Origin: a virus | Direction: 5' to 3' (one strand) | IMG/VR virus record: IMGVR_UViG_3300036859_000587 | Location: 1 to 50,972 of that record | DNA: 50,972 bases | Part shown: piece after piece, positions 1 through 6,789 of the stretch | Numbering within the stretch: position 1 is the stretch's first letter | How the letters are laid out: the number at the start of each line of letters is the position of its first letter | Position numbers and translations under genes: made by a program | Notes under the pieces: model-generated | Database searches by the model: none | What the model was told of the DNA's origin: nothing | Seen by the model: only the letters and a program-made list of their open reading frames with translations

Positions 1-135
1 GGTCGTGGTGTCGCCGCCGCTGAACATCGGCACGACGATCGACAACGCGGCGATGGCGAGTATCCCGGTCCAGACCGGGTGTCGGCGGGGCCACGATCTC
101 TGGGGCTCGGCGGGCGGGGATTCGTGCTGGGTCAT
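1..135 (-). CDS. Partial small membrane or secreted protein, 3' end outside the window
   Basis: The gene starts at ATG 135 on the minus strand and runs off the left edge, so only about 45 residues are visible. After a Pro/Arg-rich cytoplasmic head there is one hydrophobic segment (TGILAIAALSIVVPMF) that could be a membrane anchor or uncleaved signal. The start overlaps the stop of the upstream gene by ATGA, so it is the last visible gene of a leftward operon. No family recognised. It may belong to flanking host DNA or another element rather than to the phage. Confidence 0.6.
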   Translation of the reverse strand, partial: MTQHESPPAEPQRSWPRRHPVWTGILAIAALSIVVPMFSGGDTTT

Positions 136-404
136 GGCCTGATCCTTAGGTTCCGGGTGATCTGTTGTTCGGATGGGTGTGGGGCGGCCGGGGCCGGGAT
201 GCGCGGCGTGGGCGTGCTGGCCGGGGCCAGGGCGCGCCGGACCAGGGCGGCCAGCGCGAGGGTCAGGGCGGCCAGCACGGCCTCGGCTGACCAGAACGGC
301 CACCAGGCGCCGGTGTTGGCCAGGCTGCCAGCGAACGCGCCGTGGGTGGCGGCTAGCGCCGCCAGGGTGGTGGTGGCGAGTGTGCGCAGCGTGAATCTGT
401 TCAT
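132..404 (-). CDS. Small two-segment membrane protein
   Basis: 90 residues, with an N-terminal hydrophobic stretch that could be a signal peptide (residues about 6-27) and a second hydrophobic segment around residues 38-58, followed by a Pro-rich tail. An AGAGGAA ribosome-binding site lies just upstream of the ATG at 404. Its stop overlaps the start of the next leftward gene, indicating translational coupling. Family not recognised. Position in the operon behind a small DNA-binding-like protein suggests an accessory module. Confidence 0.6.
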   Translation of the reverse strand: MNRFTLRTLATTTLAALAATHGAFAGSLANTGAWWPFWSAEAVLAALTLALAALVRRALAPASTPTPRIPAPAAPHPSEQQITRNLRIRP

Positions 405-437
405 GGGTGCGGTTCCTCTGTGCGAGAAGGGAGCGGA

Positions 438-587
438 TCAGGGATTGATCGTGTCTTGGTAGGCGCGTAGCGCGATGACGATCAGCCGGGCCAGTGAGAT
501 GCCCTCGGCCTGTGCGTGGCGGCGGGACCATTGCCAGACGTCGTCGTCGTCTTCGCGGACGTAGACGGTGATCGGTGATATGCGCAT
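438..587 (-). CDS. Ribbon-helix-helix-like small protein
   Basis: 49 residues if started at ATG 587. The sequence opens with a short beta-strand-like stretch (ISPITVYVRE) followed by two predicted helices (VWQWSRRHAQAEG, SLARLIVIALRAY), the layout of CopG/Arc-type DNA-binding proteins. The start at 587 is preferred over an in-frame ATG at 623 because a near-consensus promoter (TTGCCG, 17 bp, TATACT at 623-595) covers the longer start. ATG 587 falls 7 nt past the -10 box, so the mRNA is probably leaderless. Likely a self-regulating repressor of the leftward operon. The DNA-binding assignment rests on pattern only. Confidence 0.55.
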   Translation of the reverse strand: MRISPITVYVREDDDDVWQWSRRHAQAEGISLARLIVIALRAYQDTINP

Positions 588-594
588 ACACATA

Positions 595-623
595 AGTATA
601 CGCCTACGTATGTTGGTCGGCAA
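595..623 (-). promoter_or_regulatory. Leaderless-type promoter for the leftward operon
   Basis: Reading the minus strand, TTGCCG (623-618) and TATACT (600-595) are separated by exactly 17 bp. The next in-frame ATG begins 7 nt after the -10 box. Short palindromes in the promoter (GTATAC, TACGTA) and ACATA/TATGT arms could be the operator of the ribbon-helix-helix-like protein. Confidence 0.6.
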
Positions 624-692
624 GTCGGCCGTTCGGATGACTCAGGCCTCGTCGTGTTCGCTGGGCTAACCGTAGGTATCTAGATCTGTCGC

Positions 693-2087
693 GTGCGGGA
701 GATTCAGTCGAGGCCTACACTACCCGGCGTGACCGCGAAGCCAAACGCCGCCATCTATGTCCGGATCAGCGACGACCGGGAGGGCGCTGGCCTCGGCGTC
801 GCCCGGCAGGAGAAGGATTGCCGCGAGCTGGCGAAACGCCTCCGCTGGACCGTCACCGACGTCTACATCGACAACGATTACTCCGCCTACAGCGGGAAAC
901 GTCGCCCGGAATACGAACGGCTGCTCGAGGACATACGCGCCGGGTCCGTCGATCGGATCCTGATTTGGCACACCGACCGGCTGCATCGCCGCCCGGTCGA
1001 GCTCGAGGAGTACGTCGCCCTGTGTGAGCGGCACGGCATTATCACCCAGACCGTGCGCGCCGGTGAACTCGACCTGGCCACCCCGTCAGGGCGCTTTGCC
1101 GCCCGGATGCTCGGCGCGGCCGCCCGGCACGAATCGGAACACAAGGCCGACCGGAACCAGCGCAAACATCAAGAGATCGCGGAGAAGGGCCGCCCCAACG
1201 GAGGCCTCCGACCGTTCGGGTGGTACTCCGATCGGATCACTCTCGACCCGGCCGAGCACGCCATCATCAAGGAATGCGCCCGCCGCCTGCTGAGCGGGGA
1301 ATCGCTGCGGGCGGTCGCGGCCGACCTGAACGTGCGCGGGATCCGCACCGTCACCGGCAAGCCGTGGTCCCCCACCGTGCTCCGTGCCATGATGTTGCGC
1401 CCCCGGATGGCGGGCCTGCGTGAACACCACGGCGAGATCATCGGCAAAGCCGTCTGGCAACGGGCCCTCCCCAGATCGATCTGGGATGAGCTGCGCGCTC
1501 TATTCGCCGATCCGCAGCGCAAGATCGGGGCCAACGCCCGCCGCTGGCTGCTCACCGGCATCGCGCAGTGCCCTGCCGGCCACCGGATGACCACACGGAT
1601 GGGGTCCCGCGCCCGTTCGGACGCCTCCCGCACCTCCTACGCCTGCCCGGCCTGCCGCATCTATCGGGCGGCCGGGCCGCTGGATATATACGTAACCGAG
1701 AGCGTCCTTCTCCGACTCGGCCAGCTGCAACCCGAACCTCCACCGCCGGTCGACAAGATGCTCGCCGCGGAAATCGAAAGCGTGCGGGAACGGATCGCCG
1801 AGGCCGACGAGATGTACGCCGGCGAGATCATCAGCGGCGAGCAGTACGCCCGTACATCCCGGCTGCTGCGCGTCCGATTGGCCGAGATGGAGAAGCGCGC
1901 CATCCCGCCCCGGCGCCGTCGCCTCACCAAGGGGCTGACCAAGCCGGACAACTGGGCAGCATGGGGGAAATTGTCGCTGGACCGGCAACGGGCCATCGTC
2001 GCCGAGCTCGTCGAGGTGATCGTGCATCCCGCAGGGGTCGGCCGGCGCGCGTTCCGCCCGGAGACGGTCGAGCTGGGCTGGAAATAG
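693..2087 (+). CDS. int: Large serine recombinase, phage integrase
   Basis: 464 residues. The N-terminal resolvase domain (about 18-165) has the catalytic serine in AAIYVRISDDREG (Ser26) and the conserved RPEYERLL and HTDRLHRRP segments. A recombinase domain follows (about 170-275), then a Cys-containing zinc-ribbon region (CPAGH ... CPAC, about 291-325) and a charged coiled-coil-like tail. Large serine integrases join phage attP to host attB by a double-strand break through a 5'-phosphoserine link. GTG 693 is the longest start; GTG 729 directly before the conserved domain is an alternative. The gene stands at the left end of the phage genes, so an attachment site is expected nearby in 600-692 but cannot be defined from one side. 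Confidence 0.93.
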   Translation: MREIQSRPTLPGVTAKPNAAIYVRISDDREGAGLGVARQEKDCRELAKRLRWTVTDVYIDNDYSAYSGKRRPEYERLLEDIRAGSVDRILIWHTDRLHRRPVELEEYVALCERHGIITQTVRAGELDLATPSGRFAARMLGAAARHESEHKADRNQRKHQEIAEKGRPNGGLRPFGWYSDRITLDPAEHAIIKECARRLLSGESLRAVAADLNVRGIRTVTGKPWSPTVLRAMMLRPRMAGLREHHGEIIGKAVWQRALPRSIWDELRALFADPQRKIGANARRWLLTGIAQCPAGHRMTTRMGSRARSDASRTSYACPACRIYRAAGPLDIYVTESVLLRLGQLQPEPPPPVDKMLAAEIESVRERIAEADEMYAGEIISGEQYARTSRLLRVRLAEMEKRAIPPRRRRLTKGLTKPDNWAAWGKLSLDRQRAIVAELVEVIVHPAGVGRRAFRPETVELGWK

Positions 2088-2090
2088 GAT

Positions 2091-2123
2091 CGGGCGGCAG
2101 GCTGGGTTCTGGGCTGCCGCCCG
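2091..2123. terminator. Bidirectional hairpin terminator between integrase and immunity operon
   Basis: Perfect 10-bp inverted repeat, 2091-2100 (CGGGCGGCAG) with 2114-2123, loop 13 nt, lying between the converging ends of the integrase gene and the leftward membrane-protein gene. There is no T tract, as is common in actinomycetes. Confidence 0.65.
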
Positions 2124-2132
2124 GAAAGATGA

Positions 2133-2555
2133 TCAGGCGAATCTGTGGTCGCTGGCCGCTTCGTCCGGTTCGTCGTCGCGGCGGCGCAGCGCTTCCTCGC
2201 GCAGCTGCCGGGAGCGGCGGATGGCGAACCGGGCCCGGGTGTGCAGGTGATGAGCCCGGGCGGCCGGATCGGCGGCGTCGGGCTCGGCGACCATGCTGGG
2301 CGGGACGAGCGCGCCGCCGGAGCCGGTGCTCAGCCCGAGGTCGAAACCGAGCCGGAATCCGCGCCGCATCCCGGTCTCGATCAGCTCGGCCATGCACGCC
2401 ACCGCCGTCACGATGGTCACCGTGGCGGCCGCGACGAGCACCTCCAGGTGCACGGGTGACGACCATCCCAGCATCAGGCCCACCGCCGACAGTGTCCACA
2501 GTCCCGCCGCGATCGCTGCCGCCACGCGTCGCGCGCGGCATCCCATCAGTCGCAT
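2133..2555 (-). CDS. Two-segment membrane protein downstream of the repressor
   Basis: 140 residues, with two hydrophobic segments (about 10-30 and 38-58) followed by a charged, Arg- and Glu-rich cytoplasmic tail. A GGGAGGG ribosome-binding site lies upstream of the ATG at 2555. It follows the repressor gene on the same strand, so it would be expressed in the lysogen. That position is typical of superinfection-exclusion membrane proteins in temperate phages, but the function here is inference. No family recognised. Confidence 0.65.
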   Translation of the reverse strand: MRLMGCRARRVAAAIAAGLWTLSAVGLMLGWSSPVHLEVLVAAATVTIVTAVACMAELIETGMRRGFRLGFDLGLSTGSGGALVPPSMVAEPDAADPAARAHHLHTRARFAIRRSRQLREEALRRRDDEPDEAASDHRFA

Positions 2556-2688
2556 GGAGAATGCCCTCCCGCCCTAACTCGCCGTTGAGTCGGTCATTAC
2601 ATGAAGACGGCAGCGGTCCGGTCGCTGCCGCGGGTCGCCGAGGGCTGGGGGGCGGGCGTAGCGCCGGTGACCCTGCGCGCAGGCTACA

Positions 2689-3120
2689 TCACCCTTTGGC
2701 GTGCGTTGACCGGCCCGTAACCTCCGCTTCATTGCCCAGGCCGTGCTCGCGCATGGCCATCCGTAGGACGCGCTTGAGCGATTCGGCCGTCTCGGGGTAG
2801 TCGGCGAACCAGCGGTCGATGGTCTCCTCCGGGGTGAGGATGACCACGCGGGGCGGGGCGGGGGTTTGGTTCATTTTGGCCTCTGCGGGTTCGATGTGGC
2901 CGGCGGCGACCATCAGTTCGGGCAGCGGGATGCCCAGCACCGGGACGAGTTTCCGCAGATGGGGGATGGAGGGCATGACGCCGACGAACCAGCGGGAGAT
3001 CAGCGAGGAGTCGGCGCCGCTGCGCCGGGCCAGCTCGGCCTTGCTGTGGATGCGGGCGGCGAGCATCGCCTGCTCGAGGTAGGCGGGCCAGCCCGCGGCC
3101 GCCTTGTCGGGTTTCCGCAT
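2689..3120 (-). CDS. XRE-type phage repressor
   Basis: 143 residues from ATG 3120. The N-terminal half carries a helix-turn-helix of the Cro/C1 type (SKAELARRSGADSSLISRWF with RKLVPVLGI after it). The C-terminal half has no peptidase motif, so RecA-stimulated self-cleavage of the LexA type is unlikely. The start is chosen because GGAG sits 8 nt upstream, whereas the longer GTG start at 3189 lies inside the control region. It is transcribed divergently from the Cro-like gene across a 231-bp region with palindromic operators, which is the usual immunity-switch layout. Confidence 0.8.
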   Translation of the reverse strand: MRKPDKAAAGWPAYLEQAMLAARIHSKAELARRSGADSSLISRWFVGVMPSIPHLRKLVPVLGIPLPELMVAAGHIEPAEAKMNQTPAPPRVVILTPEETIDRWFADYPETAESLKRVLRMAMREHGLGNEAEVTGRSTHAKG

Positions 3121-3171
3121 CGTCAGCTCCGGGGTGTGTCGCCGGCGGTACGCGGAATTGCGCCGCTGCAG

Positions 3172-3204
3172 GAACGGTAGCGCATGCACGTTCCGTCACC
3201 GTTC
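3172..3204. promoter_or_regulatory. Inverted repeat GAACGGT-N19-ACCGTTC
   Basis: The arms GAACGGT (3172-3178) and ACCGTTC (3198-3204) are exact reverse complements in the repressor-proximal half of the divergent control region. They could be an operator for repressor autoregulation. Confidence 0.4.
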
Positions 3205-3206
3205 TT

Positions 3207-3218
3207 TGCATATATGCA
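3207..3218. promoter_or_regulatory. Operator palindrome TGCATATATGCA
   Basis: Perfect 12-bp palindrome, 14 bp if the flanking T and A are counted (3206-3219), in the middle of the divergent intergenic region. It matches a second site at 3349-3360 with the shared form TGCATNNATGCA, and is therefore the best candidate for a repressor/Cro operator. Confidence 0.55.
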
Positions 3219-3316
3219 ATGTGATCGTGTCGCGTCGGCATGGGCCGCGTTTCCGCAGGTCAGCCAGGTTGCGCGCGGCCCCGGACGGCATGCCTGCCAA
3301 GTTTTACCGTCAGGCA

Positions 3317-3345
3317 TTGCACACCTGCCGCATCTCTGCAATACT
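3317..3345 (+). promoter_or_regulatory. Rightward early promoter before the Cro-like gene
   Basis: TTGCAC (3317-3322) and AATACT (3340-3345) are separated by 17 bp. The ATG at 3352 starts 6 nt beyond the -10 box, so the early message is probably leaderless. The -10 box and start codon adjoin the 3349-3360 palindrome, so a protein bound there would block transcription. Confidence 0.6.
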
Positions 3346-3348
3346 GCC

Positions 3349-3360
3349 TGCATGCATGCA
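3349..3360. promoter_or_regulatory. Operator palindrome TGCATGCATGCA over the Cro start codon
   Basis: 12-bp palindrome of the same TGCATNNATGCA form as 3207-3218. It covers the presumed transcription start and the start codon at 3352. Confidence 0.5.
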
Positions 3361-3651
3361 CTCCCCGGACCGGCCGAAGGGCGGGAATTCACGGTGCGTC
3401 TGCGGCTCAAGCTCAGCGAATACCAGAAACTGGCCCAGCCCCTCGGCTGGGACAGCGACGAGAAGGCCGCCGCCGCCATCGGCGTGGACACCACCACCGT
3501 GTGGCGGGTCCGCACCGGCCGCACCGACCCCGGGCAGCGGTTCATCGCCGGACTGCTGGCCGTCGCCCACACCCACGGCTGGGCGTTCGAGGACCTCTTC
3601 GAACTCGTCCCCGACGACGACGGCGGCAACGACGGGGAGCAGGTGGCCTGA
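3352..3651 (+). CDS. Cro-like XRE-family regulator, first early gene
   Basis: 99 residues. A helix-turn-helix region is visible (SDEKAAAAIGVDTTTVWRVR followed by a further helix and AFEDLFELVPD), with a short acidic tail. It is the first gene of the long rightward operon and is divergent from the repressor, so a Cro-type role in the lytic switch is likely. ATG 3352 is chosen because the promoter at 3317-3345 ends just before it. The start codon lies inside a palindromic operator, implying control by the repressor, by itself, or by both. Confidence 0.7.
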   Translation: MHALPGPAEGREFTVRLRLKLSEYQKLAQPLGWDSDEKAAAAIGVDTTTVWRVRTGRTDPGQRFIAGLLAVAHTHGWAFEDLFELVPDDDGGNDGEQVA

Positions 3652-3824
3652 TGACCCCCGCCCAGGAGGCCGCCATCCGCGCCGCTGCCCGCGCCGACTA
3701 CGAGGCCGCCCGCGCCGCCGGCCGGGTGCCCGAGCTCACCGACGCCCAGCGGGCCCGGCTGCGGGTGCTGCTGCACGGCCCCGCCCCCGAACCCGAAACC
3801 GGGGCCGACCGCAAGACCGCCTGA
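3651..3824 (+). CDS. Small early protein of unknown function
   Basis: 57 residues, Ala/Arg-rich, predicted mostly helical, with an acidic C-terminus. ATG 3651 overlaps the TGA of the Cro-like gene by one base, so translation is probably coupled. The motif LTDAQRARLRVLL resembles short helices common in small actinophage early proteins. No function can be assigned. Confidence 0.6.
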   Translation: MTPAQEAAIRAAARADYEAARAAGRVPELTDAQRARLRVLLHGPAPEPETGADRKTA

Positions 3825-3835
3825 GAAGCAGAAAA

Positions 3836-3868
3836 GGCCCGCCGGCCGCTGCGAACGACCGTCGGGCC
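3836..3868 (+). terminator. GC-rich hairpin in the early operon
   Basis: GGCCCGCCGG (3836-3845) pairs with CCGTCGGGCC (3859-3868) with one mismatch and a 13-nt loop. There is no T tract. It could attenuate early transcription or mark an RNA processing site; the next gene has its own strong ribosome-binding site. Confidence 0.4.
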
Positions 3869-3909
3869 AGGAACCGCGACATCAGTGTCGCAGAGGAGGA
3901 ACCGCGACC

Positions 3910-4095
3910 ATGAAACTGATCACCACCATCGGCGGCGACCAGATCGCCGTCACCCAGACCGGGCCCGCCTACGGGCTGCGGGTACGGCACGGCGCCCACG
4001 CCGCGACCGCCGTCATCCTCGACCGGGCCGACGTCAACGAGCTGATCACCGCGCTGCTCGACCTCGGCGCCCACGACCTGCGGACCGCGTCATGA
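3910..4095 (+). CDS. Small early protein of unknown function
   Basis: 61 residues beginning MKLITTIGGDQIAV. A very strong ribosome-binding site (GAGGAGGAA) lies about 9 nt upstream of the ATG. Predicted beta strands in the first half and a helix (RADVNELITALLDLG) at the end. Its stop overlaps the next start. Family not recognised. Confidence 0.65.
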   Translation: MKLITTIGGDQIAVTQTGPAYGLRVRHGAHAATAVILDRADVNELITALLDLGAHDLRTAS

Positions 4096-4415
4096 CCGTC
4101 ACCGCCATGTTCGAGGTGCGCTCGGTCACCGTCGCTGGCGAGCCGCAGCCGGACACCTTCGACGTGACGTTCGCCGGCCAGTACGTCGGCACCGTCGACT
4201 CCTATCTGCCCGGCCGATGGCGCTGGACCCGCTATCGCATCAAATCCCGCCGCGACTGGGACACCCGCGAACCTGCGATCGAGGCGCTGCTGCGGACTCG
4301 CGCCGCGCAGGTCATCACCGCCGCGCCCCCGGCCACCTTCACCTGGCGCGATGTCGACCAGCCCTACGACTACGGACGCGACCTCGACGGACGACCGAAG
4401 CGAGGCCGGCCATGA
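4092..4415 (+). CDS. Early protein of unknown function before the exonuclease
   Basis: 107 residues. Beta-rich N-terminal half (VTVAGEPQPDTFDVTFAGQ), then a basic, aromatic middle (PGRWRWTRYRIKSRRDWDTR). ATGA overlaps at both ends tie it to the upstream small gene and the downstream exonuclease gene. Function not known; the coupling suggests a role with the recombination genes. Confidence 0.65.
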   Translation: MTVTAMFEVRSVTVAGEPQPDTFDVTFAGQYVGTVDSYLPGRWRWTRYRIKSRRDWDTREPAIEALLRTRAAQVITAAPPATFTWRDVDQPYDYGRDLDGRPKRGRP

Positions 4416-5479
4416 CCGCCACCACCGACCATCAGCTGGTCACCCCCACCGCGTACGTCGTGTCCACCGCCGCGCACCGCACCCCCGAATGGCACGCCGC
4501 CCGGGCCGCCGGCATCGGCGGCTCGGAGATCGTCACCATCCTCGGCCTGTCGAAGTACGACTCCCCCACCTCGCTGTGGCTGGAGAAGACCGGGCAGATC
4601 CCGCCCGAACCCGCGGGCGAGCAGGCCGAGATGGGGCTGCGGCTCGAACCGGTGCTGCGGCAGCTGTTCATCGACCGCACCGGCATCGCGGTGTGGACAC
4701 CACCCGGCACCCTGGCCCGGGCCGACGCGGACTGGCAGCGGGTCAACCTGGACGCGCTCACCGCCGACGACGGGGTGCTCGAGTTGAAGGCCCCGGGGCT
4801 GCGGATGGCCCCGGAGTGGACCGATGAGGACACCGAGGTCGGGCCCGGGGGGCAGATCCTCGGCGAGGGCGGCGTCCCGGTGCACGCCCTGGTGCAGGTG
4901 CTGTGGGGGCTGCACGTCACCGGCTACGACCACGGCTACATCGGCTGTCTGCTCGGCGGTCAGGAGTTCCGCTGGAGGAAGATCGACCGGGACCAGGAGC
5001 TCATCGACCTGATCGTGGCCCGCGCCGACGCGTTCTGGGCCCACGTCGTGGACGGCACCCCGCCGCCGATGGACGGCCATGCCGCCACCGCGTCGGCGCT
5101 GGGCCGGCTCTTCGACGCTGTCGATGACCGCACCGAGGTCCTGGATCCGGATGAGGTCACCCCGCTGCTGAAGGAGTACACGGCCCGCAAGCACATCGCC
5201 GCCGAGGCCGAGGCCGCGCTCGGTGAGATCGAGAACAAGCTGCGGGCGCTGCTCGGCGACGCCGAAATCGGAGTGCTGGACGGCCGCAAGGTCGTCACCT
5301 GGAAGCAGAACGGCACCTTCGCCGCCAAGCGGTTCCAGGCCGAGCACCCCGACGCCTACACCCGCTACCTCACCACCCGGCCCGCCGTCGATACCAAGCG
5401 GCTCGCAGCCGAAGACCCCGCCCTGTACCGCGCTTTCCGTGCCCGCGTGCTGCGCGTGTCCGGCGCCCCCAAGGAGTAA
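4412..5479 (+). CDS. YqaJ-family phage recombination exonuclease
   Basis: 355 residues. The YqaJ/lambda-Exo signature is clear: GIGGSEIVTILGLSKYDSP near residues 35-55, a conserved Glu in the following helix, and the D...ExK core in VNLDALTADDGVLELKAPG (about 110-130). A coiled-coil-like segment and a C-terminal region follow. Such nucleases degrade the 5' strand of double-strand ends to leave a 3' tail for the annealing protein. The partner RecT gene begins 3 bp after its stop, forming a RecE/RecT-like pair. Start ATG 4412 overlaps the upstream stop. Confidence 0.9.
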   Translation: MTATTDHQLVTPTAYVVSTAAHRTPEWHAARAAGIGGSEIVTILGLSKYDSPTSLWLEKTGQIPPEPAGEQAEMGLRLEPVLRQLFIDRTGIAVWTPPGTLARADADWQRVNLDALTADDGVLELKAPGLRMAPEWTDEDTEVGPGGQILGEGGVPVHALVQVLWGLHVTGYDHGYIGCLLGGQEFRWRKIDRDQELIDLIVARADAFWAHVVDGTPPPMDGHAATASALGRLFDAVDDRTEVLDPDEVTPLLKEYTARKHIAAEAEAALGEIENKLRALLGDAEIGVLDGRKVVTWKQNGTFAAKRFQAEHPDAYTRYLTTRPAVDTKRLAAEDPALYRAFRARVLRVSGAPKE

Positions 5480-5482
5480 GCC

Positions 5483-6457
5483 ATGGCGTCCACCCGCACC
5501 GTGAAGAACCAGCTCGCCACCCAGGAGCAGGCCGCCGGCCCCAACGGGCAGGTCGCCGAGCGCAGCGAGTTCGCCAAGGTCAACGACTGGCTGGAGCTGC
5601 TCAAGCCGGAGATCGCCCGCGCGCTGCCCGACCACCTGAAGCCGGATCGGCTGGCCCGGCTGATCCTCAACGACGTCCGCAAGATCCCGCTGCTGGCCCG
5701 CTGCACCCCGGAATCGTTCGGCGGGGCGATCATGACGTGCGCGCAGCTGGGGCTCGAGCCGGGCGCCGCCACCGGTGAGGCGTACCTGCTGCCGTTCAAG
5801 AACACCGATCGGGACACGGGCCGCGTCTTTTACGAGGTACAGCTGATCGTCGGCTACCAGGGCATGGCCAAGCTGTTCTGGCAGTCCCCGATGGCCCGGT
5901 CGCTGGACGCGCAGGCGGTGTACCCGGAGGACGAGTTCGACTACGAGTACGGGCTGACCCCGGTGCTGCGGCACCGCCCGTCGCTGGACCGCGCCGCCGA
6001 TTCCACCCCGTACGCCTATTACGCGGTCGCCACGACGACCACCGGCGGGTCGGCGTTCGTGGTGATGTCCCGCCGAGACGTGGAGCAATACCGGCGCCGG
6101 TCCAAGTCGCCGAACAAGGGCCCGTGGGTCAGCGACTACGACGCGATGGCGAAGAAGACTTGCCTGCGGCGGCTGTTCAAGCTGATGCCCAAGTCGCCGG
6201 TCCTGGCCGCGGCGCTCGCCCACGACGGCACGGTGCGAACCGACCGGGCCCCCGACGCGCTGGAAACCGCGCCGGCCTACCTGGAGGGCGAGATCGTCCG
6301 CAACGGCAACGGCGGCGGGCACGCCCCGGCCGGGGTCGACGAGACCACCGGGGAGGTCACCGACCCGGCCGTCCTGGCCGAGGCAGGGAACGACGGCGAG
6401 CCGGACTGGGAGGCGATCGACGCCGCCCGCGAAGCCGAGGAAGAGACGCAGTCGTGA
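5483..6457 (+). CDS. recT: RecT-family single-strand annealing protein
   Basis: 324 residues. Conserved RecT features: LARLILNDVRKIPLLARCTPESFGG, then AQLGLEPGAATGEAYLLPF, QLIVGYQGMAKL and the later segment WVSDYDAMAKKTCLRRLFK. An acidic, low-complexity C-terminus follows. RecT proteins coat 3' tails made by the partner exonuclease and anneal them to complementary DNA. It follows the YqaJ gene by 3 bp and overlaps the next gene by GTGA. A role in recombination-dependent repair or circularisation is inferred from the family. Confidence 0.93.
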   Translation: MASTRTVKNQLATQEQAAGPNGQVAERSEFAKVNDWLELLKPEIARALPDHLKPDRLARLILNDVRKIPLLARCTPESFGGAIMTCAQLGLEPGAATGEAYLLPFKNTDRDTGRVFYEVQLIVGYQGMAKLFWQSPMARSLDAQAVYPEDEFDYEYGLTPVLRHRPSLDRAADSTPYAYYAVATTTTGGSAFVVMSRRDVEQYRRRSKSPNKGPWVSDYDAMAKKTCLRRLFKLMPKSPVLAAALAHDGTVRTDRAPDALETAPAYLEGEIVRNGNGGGHAPAGVDETTGEVTDPAVLAEAGNDGEPDWEAIDAAREAEEETQS

Positions 6458-6789
6458 CGGCGCCGCTGGTCGGCCCGCTGCCGACGATCCGGTTCTGGGA
6501 CGGCACCCGCGTCGTGTACGATCCGCCCCGGAACACGCTCGACCTGCGGTATGTGGCCTGCCGGGACCATCACCCGGCCTGCGACTGCCGCGAGGGGCTG
6601 ATCGCCGAGGACCGCCACGAGTTCCTCGTTGCACGCCGCGAGCTCTCCGCGGCCCTGGATGAGGTCCTCGCTGGACATCGCACCTATTCCTGGTCTTATG
6701 CCTACGACTGGCGAACCGACCGCTACCTGCCCGATGACGACGCGGTGTGCATGTGCACCGGTTGCCAGATCGCGAGGCGCGTCCGATGA
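6454..6789 (+). CDS. Cysteine-containing early protein of unknown function
   Basis: 111 residues from GTG 6454. It has a beta-rich start (TIRFWDGTRVVYDPP), a CRDHHPACDC cluster around residues 40-50 and a C-terminal CMCTGCQIARR. The paired Cys/His groups suggest a bound metal. It lies between recT and a DnaQ-like exonuclease with 4-bp overlaps on both sides. No family assigned. Confidence 0.65.
   Translation: MTAPLVGPLPTIRFWDGTRVVYDPPRNTLDLRYVACRDHHPACDCREGLIAEDRHEFLVARRELSAALDEVLAGHRTYSWSYAYDWRTDRYLPDDDAVCMCTGCQIARRVR

Noticed and set aside
600-692. Integrase attachment core next to the serine integrase.
   Set aside because: A core cannot be identified from one side; no repeated match was seen elsewhere in the window, so no attachment site is claimed.
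3121-3189. Longer repressor form starting at GTG 3189.
   Set aside because: The extension lies over the control region and has no ribosome-binding site, whereas ATG 3120 has GGAG. Its HALP residues resemble the Cro-like start only because both overlap GCATGC-type operator sequence.
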